64,000 nucleotides of DNA, taken from an uncultured Acetatifactor sp. GTDB lineage: Bacteria; Bacillota; Clostridia; Lachnospirales; Lachnospiraceae. Positions 11,933-19,742 of this stretch are shown here, piece by piece. Every line of letters starts with the position of its first letter. Position 1 is the stretch's first letter. The position numbers were made by a program, and so were the translations under genes. The stretch spans positions 1-64,000 of the forward strand of contig CANQEH010000012.1 in NCBI GenBank assembly GCA_947594835.1. The letters are read 5' to 3'. The notes beneath the pieces were generated by a model. The model ran no database searches and was not told the origin of the DNA. It saw nothing but the letters and a program-made list of their open reading frames with translations.

Positions 11933-13240
11933 TCATATGCCCTGTTCCTGCTGCCGGCCCGACAGATGATCCACAAACTGCTGGGCGCTCCTGCCCGAAA
12001 GCCCGCCGTTTGCAAGCTCCCACTGAAGCGCCTGCGCCAGAAGCTCCTCCCGGGGAAGCCCCAGGCCAGCCCTGTCCGCCAGCGCCGCCACAATCGCCTC
12101 AAACTGCCTTTTGTCCGGCGCGCCGAAATAGATGGTGACGCCAAAGCGCCGCGCCAGGGAGAGCTTCTCCTGCACCGTGTCCCCGGTGTGCATATCCTGG
12201 CGGATCTCCTCCCTGTCGCCGTAGTTTTCCCGGATCAGGTGACGGCGGTTGGAGGTGGCATAGATCAGCACATTCTCCGGCCTTTTCTCCAGGCCGCCCT
12301 CGATGACGGCCTTTAAATATTTGTACTCCGTCTCAGACTCCTCAAAGCTTAAGTCGTCCATGTAGAGGATAAACCGATAGTTCCTGTCCTTGACCCTGGC
12401 GATCACCTGGTTTAAGTCCTGGAACTGGTGCCTGTACACCTCTATGATGCGTAAGCCCTGCCCGTAATATTCGTTGGCGATGGCCTTGATGCAGGTAGAT
12501 TTGCCCGTGCCCGCATCCCCGAACAGCAGGCAGTTGTTGGCCCGCCTCCCGGCGAGAAAGGCCTCCGTGTTCTCCTTCAGCTTCCTCTTTTGGAGCTCAT
12601 ATCCCACCAGATCGTCGAAGCCCACATGGGCGATGTTGCGGATGGGTTCGATGCACATCTCCCCCTCCCTGTGCGCGATGCGGAAGGCTTTGTGGAGCCC
12701 GAAGGTCCCCACGCCATACTCCCGGTAGAACGCCGTCAGCAGATCCTTCATCTCCCCGGCTGTGCCGGCCTTCCCCATCTCTTTTGCCAGTTCCAGAATG
12801 CCTTTGCAGATCCTGCGGCTGTATACCTTGCTGTCCCGGCTGCCCTCATAGCGCTCTGCCAGGGCAAAGGAGGGCACCCCCAGCCCCCGGGCCATGGGGC
12901 CGAAATCGTACTGGTAAAACTCCCGGAATAAGGCCATGTCGTGCAAAACGGCCTCATTGACGCTGCCCGGTATCTCCCCGCAGCGTTCGCAGCAGGTGCT
13001 GTAGCTGTTCTCGCTGTTGACTAAAAGATCCGTCAGATAGCAGTGCCACAGGTTCCCACAAAAGCCGTAAGCCCCTGCCAGTTCAAAGAGCCGGTGAAGG
13101 CAGCTGCAAAACAGGGCTTTCCCCCCATCCGGCGTTCCCGCCTCTGCCCCTTCCCAGTTTTCCATCAGCCATACCATGTCCGCAAGAAGCCGTGCGCTCT
13201 CCCCCGTGCAGCGATAGATGAATAATTCCTGTTCTCTCAT
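11933..13240 (-). CDS. DUF815 family AAA-type ATPase
   Basis: A 435-residue P-loop ATPase of the DUF815 family, whose cellular role is not established. The N-terminal half carries a CCERCGE cluster (near residue 84) and no recognised domain. The ATPase core starts near residue 195 with LLFGDAGTGKSTCIKAIAN (Walker A), then FILYMDDLSFEE (Walker B) and VLIYATSNRRHLI, a sensor-1-like strand typical of the family. No membrane segment is seen. It is 13 bases after pheA and 18 before ppx, so it is probably co-transcribed with the polyphosphate genes; a link in function is inference. Confidence 0.88.
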   Translation of the reverse strand: MREQELFIYRCTGESARLLADMVWLMENWEGAEAGTPDGGKALFCSCLHRLFELAGAYGFCGNLWHCYLTDLLVNSENSYSTCCERCGEIPGSVNEAVLHDMALFREFYQYDFGPMARGLGVPSFALAERYEGSRDSKVYSRRICKGILELAKEMGKAGTAGEMKDLLTAFYREYGVGTFGLHKAFRIAHREGEMCIEPIRNIAHVGFDDLVGYELQKRKLKENTEAFLAGRRANNCLLFGDAGTGKSTCIKAIANEYYGQGLRIIEVYRHQFQDLNQVIARVKDRNYRFILYMDDLSFEESETEYKYLKAVIEGGLEKRPENVLIYATSNRRHLIRENYGDREEIRQDMHTGDTVQEKLSLARRFGVTIYFGAPDKRQFEAIVAALADRAGLGLPREELLAQALQWELANGGLSGRSAQQFVDHLSGRQQEQGI

Positions 13241-13253
13241 CCTGTGATCCCCG

Positions 13254-14378
13254 CTAATAATTTCCCAGGATTTTCATATTCCTGGCCTCATCCCGAAGTC
13301 CCCTCAGGGCGTTCTTTACGGCGCTCTGGGAGAGATTCCCTTCAAAGTCCACAAAAAACCGGTACTCCCAGTTGCGGTCCTCGATGGGACGGCTCTCGAT
13401 CTTGGTCAGATTTAGATTGTTGTAGATAAAGTGGGACAGCATATGGTACAGGGAACCGCTCTCGTGGGGCACCTCAAAGCAGATGCTCACCTTCTTTGCA
13501 TCCTTCCGGAAAATCTTCTGATTGGTGACGATGATAAACCGGGTGGAGTTGGTGCCGGAATGGTTCACCCCTTTTTTCAGCACTTCCAGACCGTAAATCT
13601 CTGCCGCCTGCTCCCCGGCGATGGCCGCCTGGGTCTTGTCCTTTTCCTGCGCCACTTTTTTGGCCGCAAAGGCATTGTTCTGCATACTGATCTGCTGCCA
13701 GTCATGGCCTTCCAGAAACCTTGCGCTCTGCAGCAGCGACTGGGGATGGGAGTAGACGGTGCGGATGTCCTCCAGGGAAGCCCCCGGCACCCCCAGCAGG
13801 CAGTGCTCGATCTCTATGATCTGTTCCGCCACGATGTAATTTTCATACTCCTGCAGCAGGTCGTAGATCTCGCTGACGATCCCTGCGGTGGAGTTTTCGA
13901 TGGGAAGCACCGCAAAGTCCGCGCTGCCCTCGTCGATGGCGCTCATGGCCTCCCGGAACGTGTCAACATGGAAGCTGTTGACGCCCTCCCCGAAATACTG
14001 GGTCATGGCCGCCTGGGAATAGGAGCCCTCCGCCCCCTGGAACACCACCCTGGCCTGCTCTGCGTCCAGCCTGTCCACACCGATAAAGGGCAGTCTTCCC
14101 AGACTTCCCTTCTCCGCCAGGAGCTGATACTGCAGCTTCCTGCTCATGGACATGATCTGCTCAAACAGTTCTTCAATGCCATGGCTGTTAAACCCGTTGT
14201 GGGTCAGAGCCTTCACGGCGGAAAGCTTCTCCTGCTCCCGCTGCCTGTCAAAGACCTTCCGGCCTGTCTCGATCTTGTATTGCGCTACCTGCCTGCTGAT
14301 CTCCATCCGCCGCTCATAGAGCGCTACGATCTGTGCGTCGATTTCGTCGATCTGTTCCCGAAGCTGTAAAAGATCCAT
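13254..14378 (-). CDS. pheA: Bifunctional chorismate mutase / prephenate dehydratase (P-protein)
   Basis: Makes phenylpyruvate from chorismate for phenylalanine synthesis. Residues about 1-90 are an AroQ-type chorismate mutase (DLLQLREQIDEIDAQIV, with Arg and Lys of the active site), about 105-280 the prephenate dehydratase (IENSTAGIVSEI and the NSTRFIIV motif), and the C-terminal 75 residues an ACT domain with ESRP, the phenylalanine-binding motif that implies feedback inhibition. The ATG at 14378 follows GAGAGGAAA and gives 374 residues, the normal length; the open frame extends to 14702 without support. First gene of a long minus-strand series. Confidence 0.96.
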   Translation of the reverse strand: MDLLQLREQIDEIDAQIVALYERRMEISRQVAQYKIETGRKVFDRQREQEKLSAVKALTHNGFNSHGIEELFEQIMSMSRKLQYQLLAEKGSLGRLPFIGVDRLDAEQARVVFQGAEGSYSQAAMTQYFGEGVNSFHVDTFREAMSAIDEGSADFAVLPIENSTAGIVSEIYDLLQEYENYIVAEQIIEIEHCLLGVPGASLEDIRTVYSHPQSLLQSARFLEGHDWQQISMQNNAFAAKKVAQEKDKTQAAIAGEQAAEIYGLEVLKKGVNHSGTNSTRFIIVTNQKIFRKDAKKVSICFEVPHESGSLYHMLSHFIYNNLNLTKIESRPIEDRNWEYRFFVDFEGNLSQSAVKNALRGLRDEARNMKILGNY

Positions 14379-14466
14379 TTTCCTCTCACCTCTGCCGCCT
14401 CTGCGGCTCCTGCGCAAACTGGGCCCTGTGCTGCGGCAATGCGCCGCTCCTTCCCATAACGATACT

Positions 14467-14514
14467 ATCTTATACCAAAACCTTCTTGATAGCAAGCCAA
14501 AACAGGTGTATAGT
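14467..14514. promoter_or_regulatory. Back-to-back promoters for pheA and the DUF5050 gene
   Basis: In the 181-base divergent spacer, plus-strand TTGATA (14486-14491), 17 bases, TATAGT (14509-14514) points to the DUF5050 gene. Minus-strand TTGCTA (14490-14495), 17 bases, TAAGAT (14467-14472) points to pheA. The two -35 boxes overlap by two bases, so polymerase cannot occupy both at once. Confidence 0.6.
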
Positions 14515-14559
14515 GGAAACAACAGCAACTGTCCCGCCCGCTTTTGGAGGAAGCATCTT

Positions 14560-15570
14560 ATGAGCGCACGCACAAAAACCATTCTCATCCTGGCCGCTCT
14601 GATCCTGATTCTGGCACTTCTGCCCCTCGGGATGTATTTTTCCCGCCGGGTTTCCGCAAATCCCCCGGGGACGGTGGGCAATACCGCCGGAAATCTCAAC
14701 AACGGGGGGCTGTTCTGTGAATACGGGGGCAGCGTCTATTTTTATGACCCCCAGGCGGGCGGCCTCTTTGCCATGCAGCCGGACGAAAGCGGCGTCAGGC
14801 GCTTAAACTCCCTGAAGGTGGGCAATATCCTGGCCGGAGGGCATTCCCTTTACTATTTCCAGTCCGGCGCGGCGTCCCCCTCCGGCTCCGGGCTCTGGCA
14901 GGTGCCCGGCATCCACTCCTTCGACCGCTGCGACTTAGACGGAAACGGCGCCACCGTGCTGACCACCGACGTGGTGGTGGCTGCGCAGCTGGTGGACAAT
15001 TTCCTCTATCTGCTCACCACGGCCCCTTCCTCCATCTCCTTCTACAAGTTAAAGACCGACGGAAGCGGACAGGTGCAGCTGGCGGACTACCTCATCAATC
15101 CCGCCTGCGCCGCAGACGGCGTCATCTACTACAACGGCACCCAGAGCAACCACTATCTCTACGCCCTGGACACAGCCACTGACGTGTCCGTGGAGCGTTT
15201 CCGCGGAAACCTGTACAACCCCGTGCTCTCCGGCGATTATGTGTATTACATGGATGTGGCAGAAAACTACCGCCTCTGCCGTTACAGCTTCTCCCAGAAT
15301 GCGGTTCAGGTACTCACCAATGACCGGGTGGACTGCTTCAACGTGGGCGGCGGCTATATTTACTATCAGAAAAACAGCGCCACAGAGCCGGAGCTGATCT
15401 GTATGCTGGAGGACGGGCAGAATCCCCAGGTCGTCGCCCAGGGCAATTACACCCATATCAACATGACCTCCCGGTATGTGTACTTCCAGGCCTTTGGAGA
15501 TGACACCTGTCTGTACCACGCTCCCCTGGGCAGCACAGCCTTCTCCCTCTTTGCCCCCGCGGAGGAGTGA
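14560..15570 (+). CDS. DUF5050-type membrane-anchored surface protein
   Basis: A 336-residue protein with an N-terminal signal anchor (hydrophobic residues about 6-25) and an exported remainder. The body holds repeated strand motifs such as GGLFCEYGGSVYFYD, GVIYYNGTQSNHYLYAL, GDYVYYMDVAENYRLCRY and GGYIYYQKNSATEPELIC, the pattern of DUF5050 beta-propeller-like domains. Start chosen at ATG 14560 after TGGAGG; the frame opens earlier at 14428. It has its own promoter and ends exactly where the convergent ArsR gene ends. No function is known to me. Confidence 0.8.
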   Translation: MSARTKTILILAALILILALLPLGMYFSRRVSANPPGTVGNTAGNLNNGGLFCEYGGSVYFYDPQAGGLFAMQPDESGVRRLNSLKVGNILAGGHSLYYFQSGAASPSGSGLWQVPGIHSFDRCDLDGNGATVLTTDVVVAAQLVDNFLYLLTTAPSSISFYKLKTDGSGQVQLADYLINPACAADGVIYYNGTQSNHYLYALDTATDVSVERFRGNLYNPVLSGDYVYYMDVAENYRLCRYSFSQNAVQVLTNDRVDCFNVGGGYIYYQKNSATEPELICMLEDGQNPQVVAQGNYTHINMTSRYVYFQAFGDDTCLYHAPLGSTAFSLFAPAEE

Positions 15571-15579
15571 TCACTCCTC
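15562..15579. other. 18-base perfect palindrome covering two facing stop codons
   Basis: The bases GAGGAGTGA are followed immediately by their reverse complement, centred on 15570/15571. The left TGA stops the DUF5050 gene; the right half, read on the other strand, stops the ArsR gene. There is no loop and no T run, so it is not a standard terminator. Confidence 0.75.
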
Positions 15580-15915
15580 GATGTGATCCAGCCCCTGGCT
15601 TAAGATGGTCACGATATGGGAGTCCGCCAGGGAGTAAAAACAGGTCTTTCCCTCCCTGCGGTATTTCACCAGATCCAGCTGTTTGAGCACCCTCAGCTGG
15701 TGGGAAATGGCGGACTGGGACATCTGAAGCACCGCCGCGATGTCGTAGACGCACATCTCCGAACAGAGCAGGACGGACAAAATCTTCAGCCGTGTCTCAT
15801 CCCCGAACACCTTAAAAAACTCCGCCAGATCCTGGAGTTCTTCTTCCGGCGGCATCCTTTCCTCGATCTGCCGCAGCAATTCCCCGCTTACATGAAGATA
15901 CATATTCTCTTCCAT
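15571..15915 (-). CDS. ArsR/SmtB family metal-sensing repressor, probably zinc
   Basis: A 114-residue winged-helix repressor expected to leave DNA when metal binds. The recognition region reads AAVLQMSQSAISHQLRVLKQL. SEMCVYDIA aligns with the ELCVCD segment of SmtB/CadC, but with only one of its cysteines. The last helix carries DSH near residue 99 followed by DHIEE: Asp, His at +2, His at +13 and Glu at +16, the exact spacing of the alpha-5 zinc site of SmtB. Start at 15915 after GAGAGGG. It follows apbE by 34 bases on the same strand, so apbE may be in its regulon; that is inference. Confidence 0.88.
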   Translation of the reverse strand: MEENMYLHVSGELLRQIEERMPPEEELQDLAEFFKVFGDETRLKILSVLLCSEMCVYDIAAVLQMSQSAISHQLRVLKQLDLVKYRREGKTCFYSLADSHIVTILSQGLDHIEE

Positions 15916-15949
15916 TTTCCCTCTCATTCCGCCGCGCAAACGGCCCGTT

Positions 15950-16999
15950 TCACTGGCTGGAAGCCCTCTCGAACAATGCCTCCATGCCGGGCGTCATGGC
16001 AATCGTCCCGTCCTTTTCCACAAACAGCGCCTCCGCGCCATACGCTTCCGCCAGTTTCCATCCCTTCTCTCTCCCCAGCACGAAACAGGCCGTGGAAAGC
16101 CCGTCGCTGGCCAGGCCGTCCCGGCACACCACCGTGACGGAGGAAAGCCCGCTGTCCGCAGGGTATCCCGTGGCCGGGTCTAAGATATGGTGATAGCGCA
16201 CCCCGTCCGCCTCCACATACCGCTCATAATCCCCGGAGGTAGAGACACACCACTGCCCTTCCAGGGCCAGGGTGCCCAGGCTTTCCGACGGGTTCCGGGG
16301 ATCGGCCACCCCTACCCGCCAGGGCGTGCCGTCCGGCTTCTCCCCATAGGTCAGCACACTGCCCCCCAGGGACAAGACAGCGCCGGTGACGGAAATGTCC
16401 GCCTCCAGGGCCGCAAGCAGTTCGTCCAGGGCCGCCCCTTTGCCCACTGCCCCCAGATCCAGCGCCGCCCCTCTCTCCAGCAGAATCCTGGGAGGGTTCC
16501 CGCCGGACGCCGCCTGAAACTCCACCTGTCCGCTGCCGCAGTGGGCCAGCGCTTCCGCCACATCCTCCCGGGAGGGCAGGGCAAACACCCCCGTGTTGTC
16601 CCCCTGGGCCCAGCTGTCGATGTCCCAAAGCTCCACCAGGGGCCCCAGGGCAATGTCAAAGGCCCCGCCGGAATCCTGCCCCAGCTGTAAGCCAAATGAG
16701 ACGATCTCCCCCAGGCGCCCCGTCAGCTCCGCTCTCGTCCCGCTCCCCGCCAGGGCGTTCACCGCCCAGACCTGGGAGCCTTCTATCCGGCGGGACAACA
16801 GATCCTCCTCCAGGCTGCGCACCTGTCCAAAAAGGCTTTCCGTCACATCCTCTTTGGGGGAGGTTGTGTAGACGCACAACTGCACCACAGTCCCCATGGC
16901 AGTGCCCGTCTTCTTTTGCAGCGCCGGCCCTGCCAGGGCGCAGCCGCCCAATAAAAGCAGCATCGCCGCCATCAGGCCTGCTCTCAAAAACCGCTTCAT
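15950..16999 (-). CDS. apbE: FAD:protein FMN transferase lipoprotein (ApbE)
   Basis: Attaches FMN covalently to a Thr or Ser of exported flavoproteins, using FAD, on the outer face of the membrane. The product starts with a lipoprotein signal (hydrophobic stretch ending LLGGC, Cys near residue 20). Family motifs are GTAMGTVV, ALDLGAVGKGAALDELL, VSTSGDYERY, HILDPATGYP and SDGLSTACFVLG with metal-binding Asp. Start at 16999 after GGGAGGGGG gives 349 residues, full length. No substrate such as RnfG or an FMN-binding-domain lipoprotein lies in this window. The divergent NusG-II and Gx genes are 66 bases away. Confidence 0.94.
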   Translation of the reverse strand: MKRFLRAGLMAAMLLLLGGCALAGPALQKKTGTAMGTVVQLCVYTTSPKEDVTESLFGQVRSLEEDLLSRRIEGSQVWAVNALAGSGTRAELTGRLGEIVSFGLQLGQDSGGAFDIALGPLVELWDIDSWAQGDNTGVFALPSREDVAEALAHCGSGQVEFQAASGGNPPRILLERGAALDLGAVGKGAALDELLAALEADISVTGAVLSLGGSVLTYGEKPDGTPWRVGVADPRNPSESLGTLALEGQWCVSTSGDYERYVEADGVRYHHILDPATGYPADSGLSSVTVVCRDGLASDGLSTACFVLGREKGWKLAEAYGAEALFVEKDGTIAMTPGMEALFERASSQ

Positions 17000-17065
17000 T
17001 TCCCCCTCCCTTTCTGCTATACTGTATCTGCGGGCCCAAAGCGGCCCGCGGAAAGGGACTGCCCC

Positions 17066-17488
17066 TTGTACAAGCAAAACATCACGAAAACTCCCAAAGC
17101 AGCCGCCCTGGCCATCTGCGCCTTCCTGGCCCTTGTGACAGCCGCCTGCCTGCTCTGTCTCTGGCATACCGGGCGCTCGTCCGGCCAGTTGACCGCGGAA
17201 GTCTATCTGGACGGAGAGCTCCTTTGGCGTATCCCGTTAGACCAGGTAGAAACCCCTTATACCCTGGAAGTGCCCGGCCCACAGGGATGCTGCAACCGGA
17301 TTGAAGTGCGCCCGGGCAGCATCGGCGTCGTCTGGGCAGACTGCCCCGACAAGCTCTGCGTAAAGCAGGGGTTTATCGACCGTCCCGTCCTTCCCATCGC
17401 CTGCCTGCCAAACCGGCTGGTGATCCGGCTGTGCCCGGCCAAGGACAGCTCCGCTTCCCATGCCGCGCCGGACGCCGTCACCTATTAA
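17066..17488 (+). CDS. NusG domain II-containing exported protein
   Basis: A 140-residue protein with one N-terminal membrane segment (about residues 10-30) and an extracytoplasmic domain of the NusG domain II type, recognisable from EVYLDGELLWRIPL, then DCPDKLCVKQGFI and CLPNRLVIRL. The start is TTG at 17066 behind GGAAAGGGA, the only start near a ribosome binding site. It is nine bases before the Gx transporter gene; the same pair is common in Firmicutes near apbE or electron-transfer genes. In Listeria, as I recall it, EetA and EetB of the extracellular electron transfer locus belong to these two families. Confidence 0.83.
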   Translation: MYKQNITKTPKAAALAICAFLALVTAACLLCLWHTGRSSGQLTAEVYLDGELLWRIPLDQVETPYTLEVPGPQGCCNRIEVRPGSIGVVWADCPDKLCVKQGFIDRPVLPIACLPNRLVIRLCPAKDSSASHAAPDAVTY

Positions 17489-17497
17489 AGGAGAATC

Positions 17498-17998
17498 ATG
17501 GAGACAAAGAAACTCACCTTCCTCGCCCTCTGCGCCACGCTCTCCCTTGCGCTCTACGCCGCCGAGAGCGCCCTGCCGCCCCTGGCGCCGATCCCCGGTT
17601 TTAAGCTGGGCCTTTCCAACATCGTCACGCTGCTTTTGCTGCGCCGTTACAGGCCCAGGGACGCAGCCCTGGTGCTGGCCGTGCGCATCCTGCTCTCCGC
17701 CCTTTTGTTCGGCCAGCCCTTGAGCCTTCTCTACAGCCTGGCCGGGGGCCTGGCGAGCTTTGCCGCCATGTGCCTGTCGGGCAGCATCCTGCAAAAAAAA
17801 CTGCCCCTGCTCATCGGCGCCATGGGAGGCCTGGCGCACAATGGGGGACAGCTTCTGACAGCCCTGGCAGTGACCGCAACGCCCGGAGTGCTGGCCTATC
17901 TGCCCTTCCTTTTGCCCGCCGGTATCCTGACGGGGATGTTCACCGGGCTGTGCGCCTGGCTGGCAGACAGGTACCTGCCCCGCGGGCCATCCTCCTAA
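17498..17998 (+). CDS. Gx transporter family membrane protein (heptaprenyl diphosphate synthase component I-like)
   Basis: A 166-residue polytopic protein with about five membrane segments. Family features are PPLAPIPGFKLGLSNIVTLLLL, a run resembling ECF substrate-binding subunits, GQPLSLLYSLAGGLASF and GALAHN-like MGGLAHNGGQLL. Earlier databases name the family as a heptaprenyl diphosphate synthase subunit, but it is a membrane transporter-like family (PF07456). The ATG follows AAAGGAGAATC, nine bases after the NusG-II gene. Its stop overlaps that of the convergent folate gene by four bases. Confidence 0.85.
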   Translation: METKKLTFLALCATLSLALYAAESALPPLAPIPGFKLGLSNIVTLLLLRRYRPRDAALVLAVRILLSALLFGQPLSLLYSLAGGLASFAAMCLSGSILQKKLPLLIGAMGGLAHNGGQLLTALAVTATPGVLAYLPFLLPAGILTGMFTGLCAWLADRYLPRGPSS

Positions 17999-18852
17999 TA
18001 CTCTATTTTCGTCCGCTTCTCCGGCCCCAGCTCGTGAAAGAGCTGCATCACCGTCTTTCCCAGGATGGGATGGCGGTAGTTGGGGGCCAGCGTGCTCAAA
18101 GGCTCCAGTACAAAATCCCGGTTCTGCAGATCCGAGTGGGGAATGACCACATTGTCCGACTCATACACCAGCTTGTCGTAAAACAACAAATCAATGTCCA
18201 GCGTCCTGGGACCCCAGCGCCGCACCCGCACCCTGCCTGCCGCATCCTCGATATCGTGCAGGGCGTCTAAGAGTTCCTCCGGCGCCAGCAAAGTTTCCAC
18301 CTCCAGCGCGCCGTTTAAGAAATCCTCCTGATCCTCTATGCCGTAAGGTCTGGACTGGATGATATCCGACACCTTTTTGACCCGGATCTGGGGATGGGCC
18401 GCCAGGGCGCGGATGGCGCCGCTGATATACTGCACCTTGTCCCCCATGTTGGAGCCCACTGCCAGATATGCCGTATGCCACCTGCGGTTGATCTTGACCG
18501 ACACGCAGCCGAACGGGAACGAAATCGGCGCCTGGGGCTTGCGGATCTCCAGCTCTACGGCAGTGATCTTGTCATATTTGAGCAGGATGGCCTTGGAGAG
18601 CTTTTCCGCCACAGCCTCAAGCAGCTGGTAGGTGTTCTCCTGCATCCAGTTTGTGATAAACTGACAGATCTGCCCATAGTCCACCGTATAAAAGAGATTG
18701 TCCTCCAGCCCGGCCCTGTGGATGTCCGTATACAGGACAGCGTTCACCTGAAAGATCTGTCCCTTTTCCCTCTCCTCGGCAAAGACCCCGTGGTGGGCGA
18801 ACACCTCCAAAAGCTCGATCCGGATCTCGTCCTCTTGTATCTCGTAAGTCAT
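17995..18852 (-). CDS. folK: Dihydroneopterin aldolase / HPPK fusion (FolB-FolK)
   Basis: Two consecutive folate enzymes in one 285-residue chain. Residues about 1-120 are dihydroneopterin aldolase (EVFAHHGVFAEEREKGQ, the active-site Glu and a C-terminal Lys-containing strand); about 125-285 are 6-hydroxymethyl-dihydropterin pyrophosphokinase (YLAVGSNMGD and RWGPRTLDIDLLFY with metal Asp pair). Together they make 6-hydroxymethyl-dihydropterin diphosphate for FolP. The start is two bases after the folP stop. Last gene of the folate operon. Confidence 0.95.
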   Translation of the reverse strand: MTYEIQEDEIRIELLEVFAHHGVFAEEREKGQIFQVNAVLYTDIHRAGLEDNLFYTVDYGQICQFITNWMQENTYQLLEAVAEKLSKAILLKYDKITAVELEIRKPQAPISFPFGCVSVKINRRWHTAYLAVGSNMGDKVQYISGAIRALAAHPQIRVKKVSDIIQSRPYGIEDQEDFLNGALEVETLLAPEELLDALHDIEDAAGRVRVRRWGPRTLDIDLLFYDKLVYESDNVVIPHSDLQNRDFVLEPLSTLAPNYRHPILGKTVMQLFHELGPEKRTKIEY

Positions 18853-18854
18853 AT

Positions 18855-19697
18855 CTATACCTCCCGCCTGCTTCCGCAGGCATCCGTCCCGTCACAATGC
18901 AGCACGGCTTCCGTCATACGGATGGCTCTCACATTTTCTAAAACGTCGTGTACACGGACAAACAGGCAGCCCTTTACCACTGCCAGCACAGTGGTGGCCA
19001 GGGTGCCGGCCAGCCGCTCCTCCACCGGCGCGTCCAGGGTCAGCCCGATCACGGACTTTCGGCTGCAGCCCAGAAGGATGGGACAGCCCAGGTCTTTGAA
19101 CTCCTCCAGAGCAGCGATGGCCTGCAGGTTCTGCCGATAGCTCTTGGCAAATCCCACGCCCGGGTCCAGCAGGATCTTCTCCTTTGGAATCCCGGCCCGC
19201 TCCGCCCGCAGGAGGGCCGCTTTTAAATCTGCCTTCAGATCCTGCACAAAGTCGCCGTACACGGCTTCTGTCCGATTGTGCATCAGACAGCAGGGCAGGC
19301 CGCTTTGCGCTATCACACCTGCTATTTTATCGTCGTGCTGTAAGCCCCAGATATCGTTGATCAGGTCGGCGCCCGCCTCAATTCCGGCCTCTGCCACCTG
19401 CCATTTGTATGTGTCCAGCGACACGGGCACGTCAAACCGCGCCTTCAGCGCCTCGATGACCGGCGCCACCCGCGCCGTCTCCTCCTGATGGGAAATCTGC
19501 TGATAGCCGGGACGGGTAGACTCCCCTCCCACGTCGATCACCCCGGCCCCCTGGGAGATCATCTCTTCCGCATGGAAAAGGGCCCGGTCCAATTCCTTCC
19601 ATTTCCCTGCGTCGGAAAAAGAATCCGGCGTCACATTGAGGATCCCCATGACATAAGTGTGGCCCCCCTCGGGAAATTCCCTGCCGCCTATCTTCAT
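18855..19697 (-). CDS. folP: Dihydropteroate synthase
   Basis: Joins p-aminobenzoate to hydroxymethyl-dihydropterin diphosphate; the target of sulfonamides. The 280-residue barrel shows GILNVTPDSFSDAG, IDVGGESTRPG, INDIWGLQ (the family usually has a DI[SN] motif here), LDPGVGFAKS and GCSRKSVIG. It sits between the HD-domain gene (45 bases upstream) and folBK (2 bases downstream) in the minus-strand folate operon. The C-terminal tail is Cys-bearing and unremarkable. Confidence 0.96.
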   Translation of the reverse strand: MKIGGREFPEGGHTYVMGILNVTPDSFSDAGKWKELDRALFHAEEMISQGAGVIDVGGESTRPGYQQISHQEETARVAPVIEALKARFDVPVSLDTYKWQVAEAGIEAGADLINDIWGLQHDDKIAGVIAQSGLPCCLMHNRTEAVYGDFVQDLKADLKAALLRAERAGIPKEKILLDPGVGFAKSYRQNLQAIAALEEFKDLGCPILLGCSRKSVIGLTLDAPVEERLAGTLATTVLAVVKGCLFVRVHDVLENVRAIRMTEAVLHCDGTDACGSRREV

Positions 19698-19742
19698 CCT
19701 GATTCCTCTCTCCGCGCAACCATCCGGCTTTGAAAGCCGGCT

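Noticed and set aside
14379-14559. T-box or phenylalanine leader attenuator before pheA
   Set aside because: The spacer is fully used by two promoters; no specifier loop, T-box sequence or Phe-rich leader peptide is visible.
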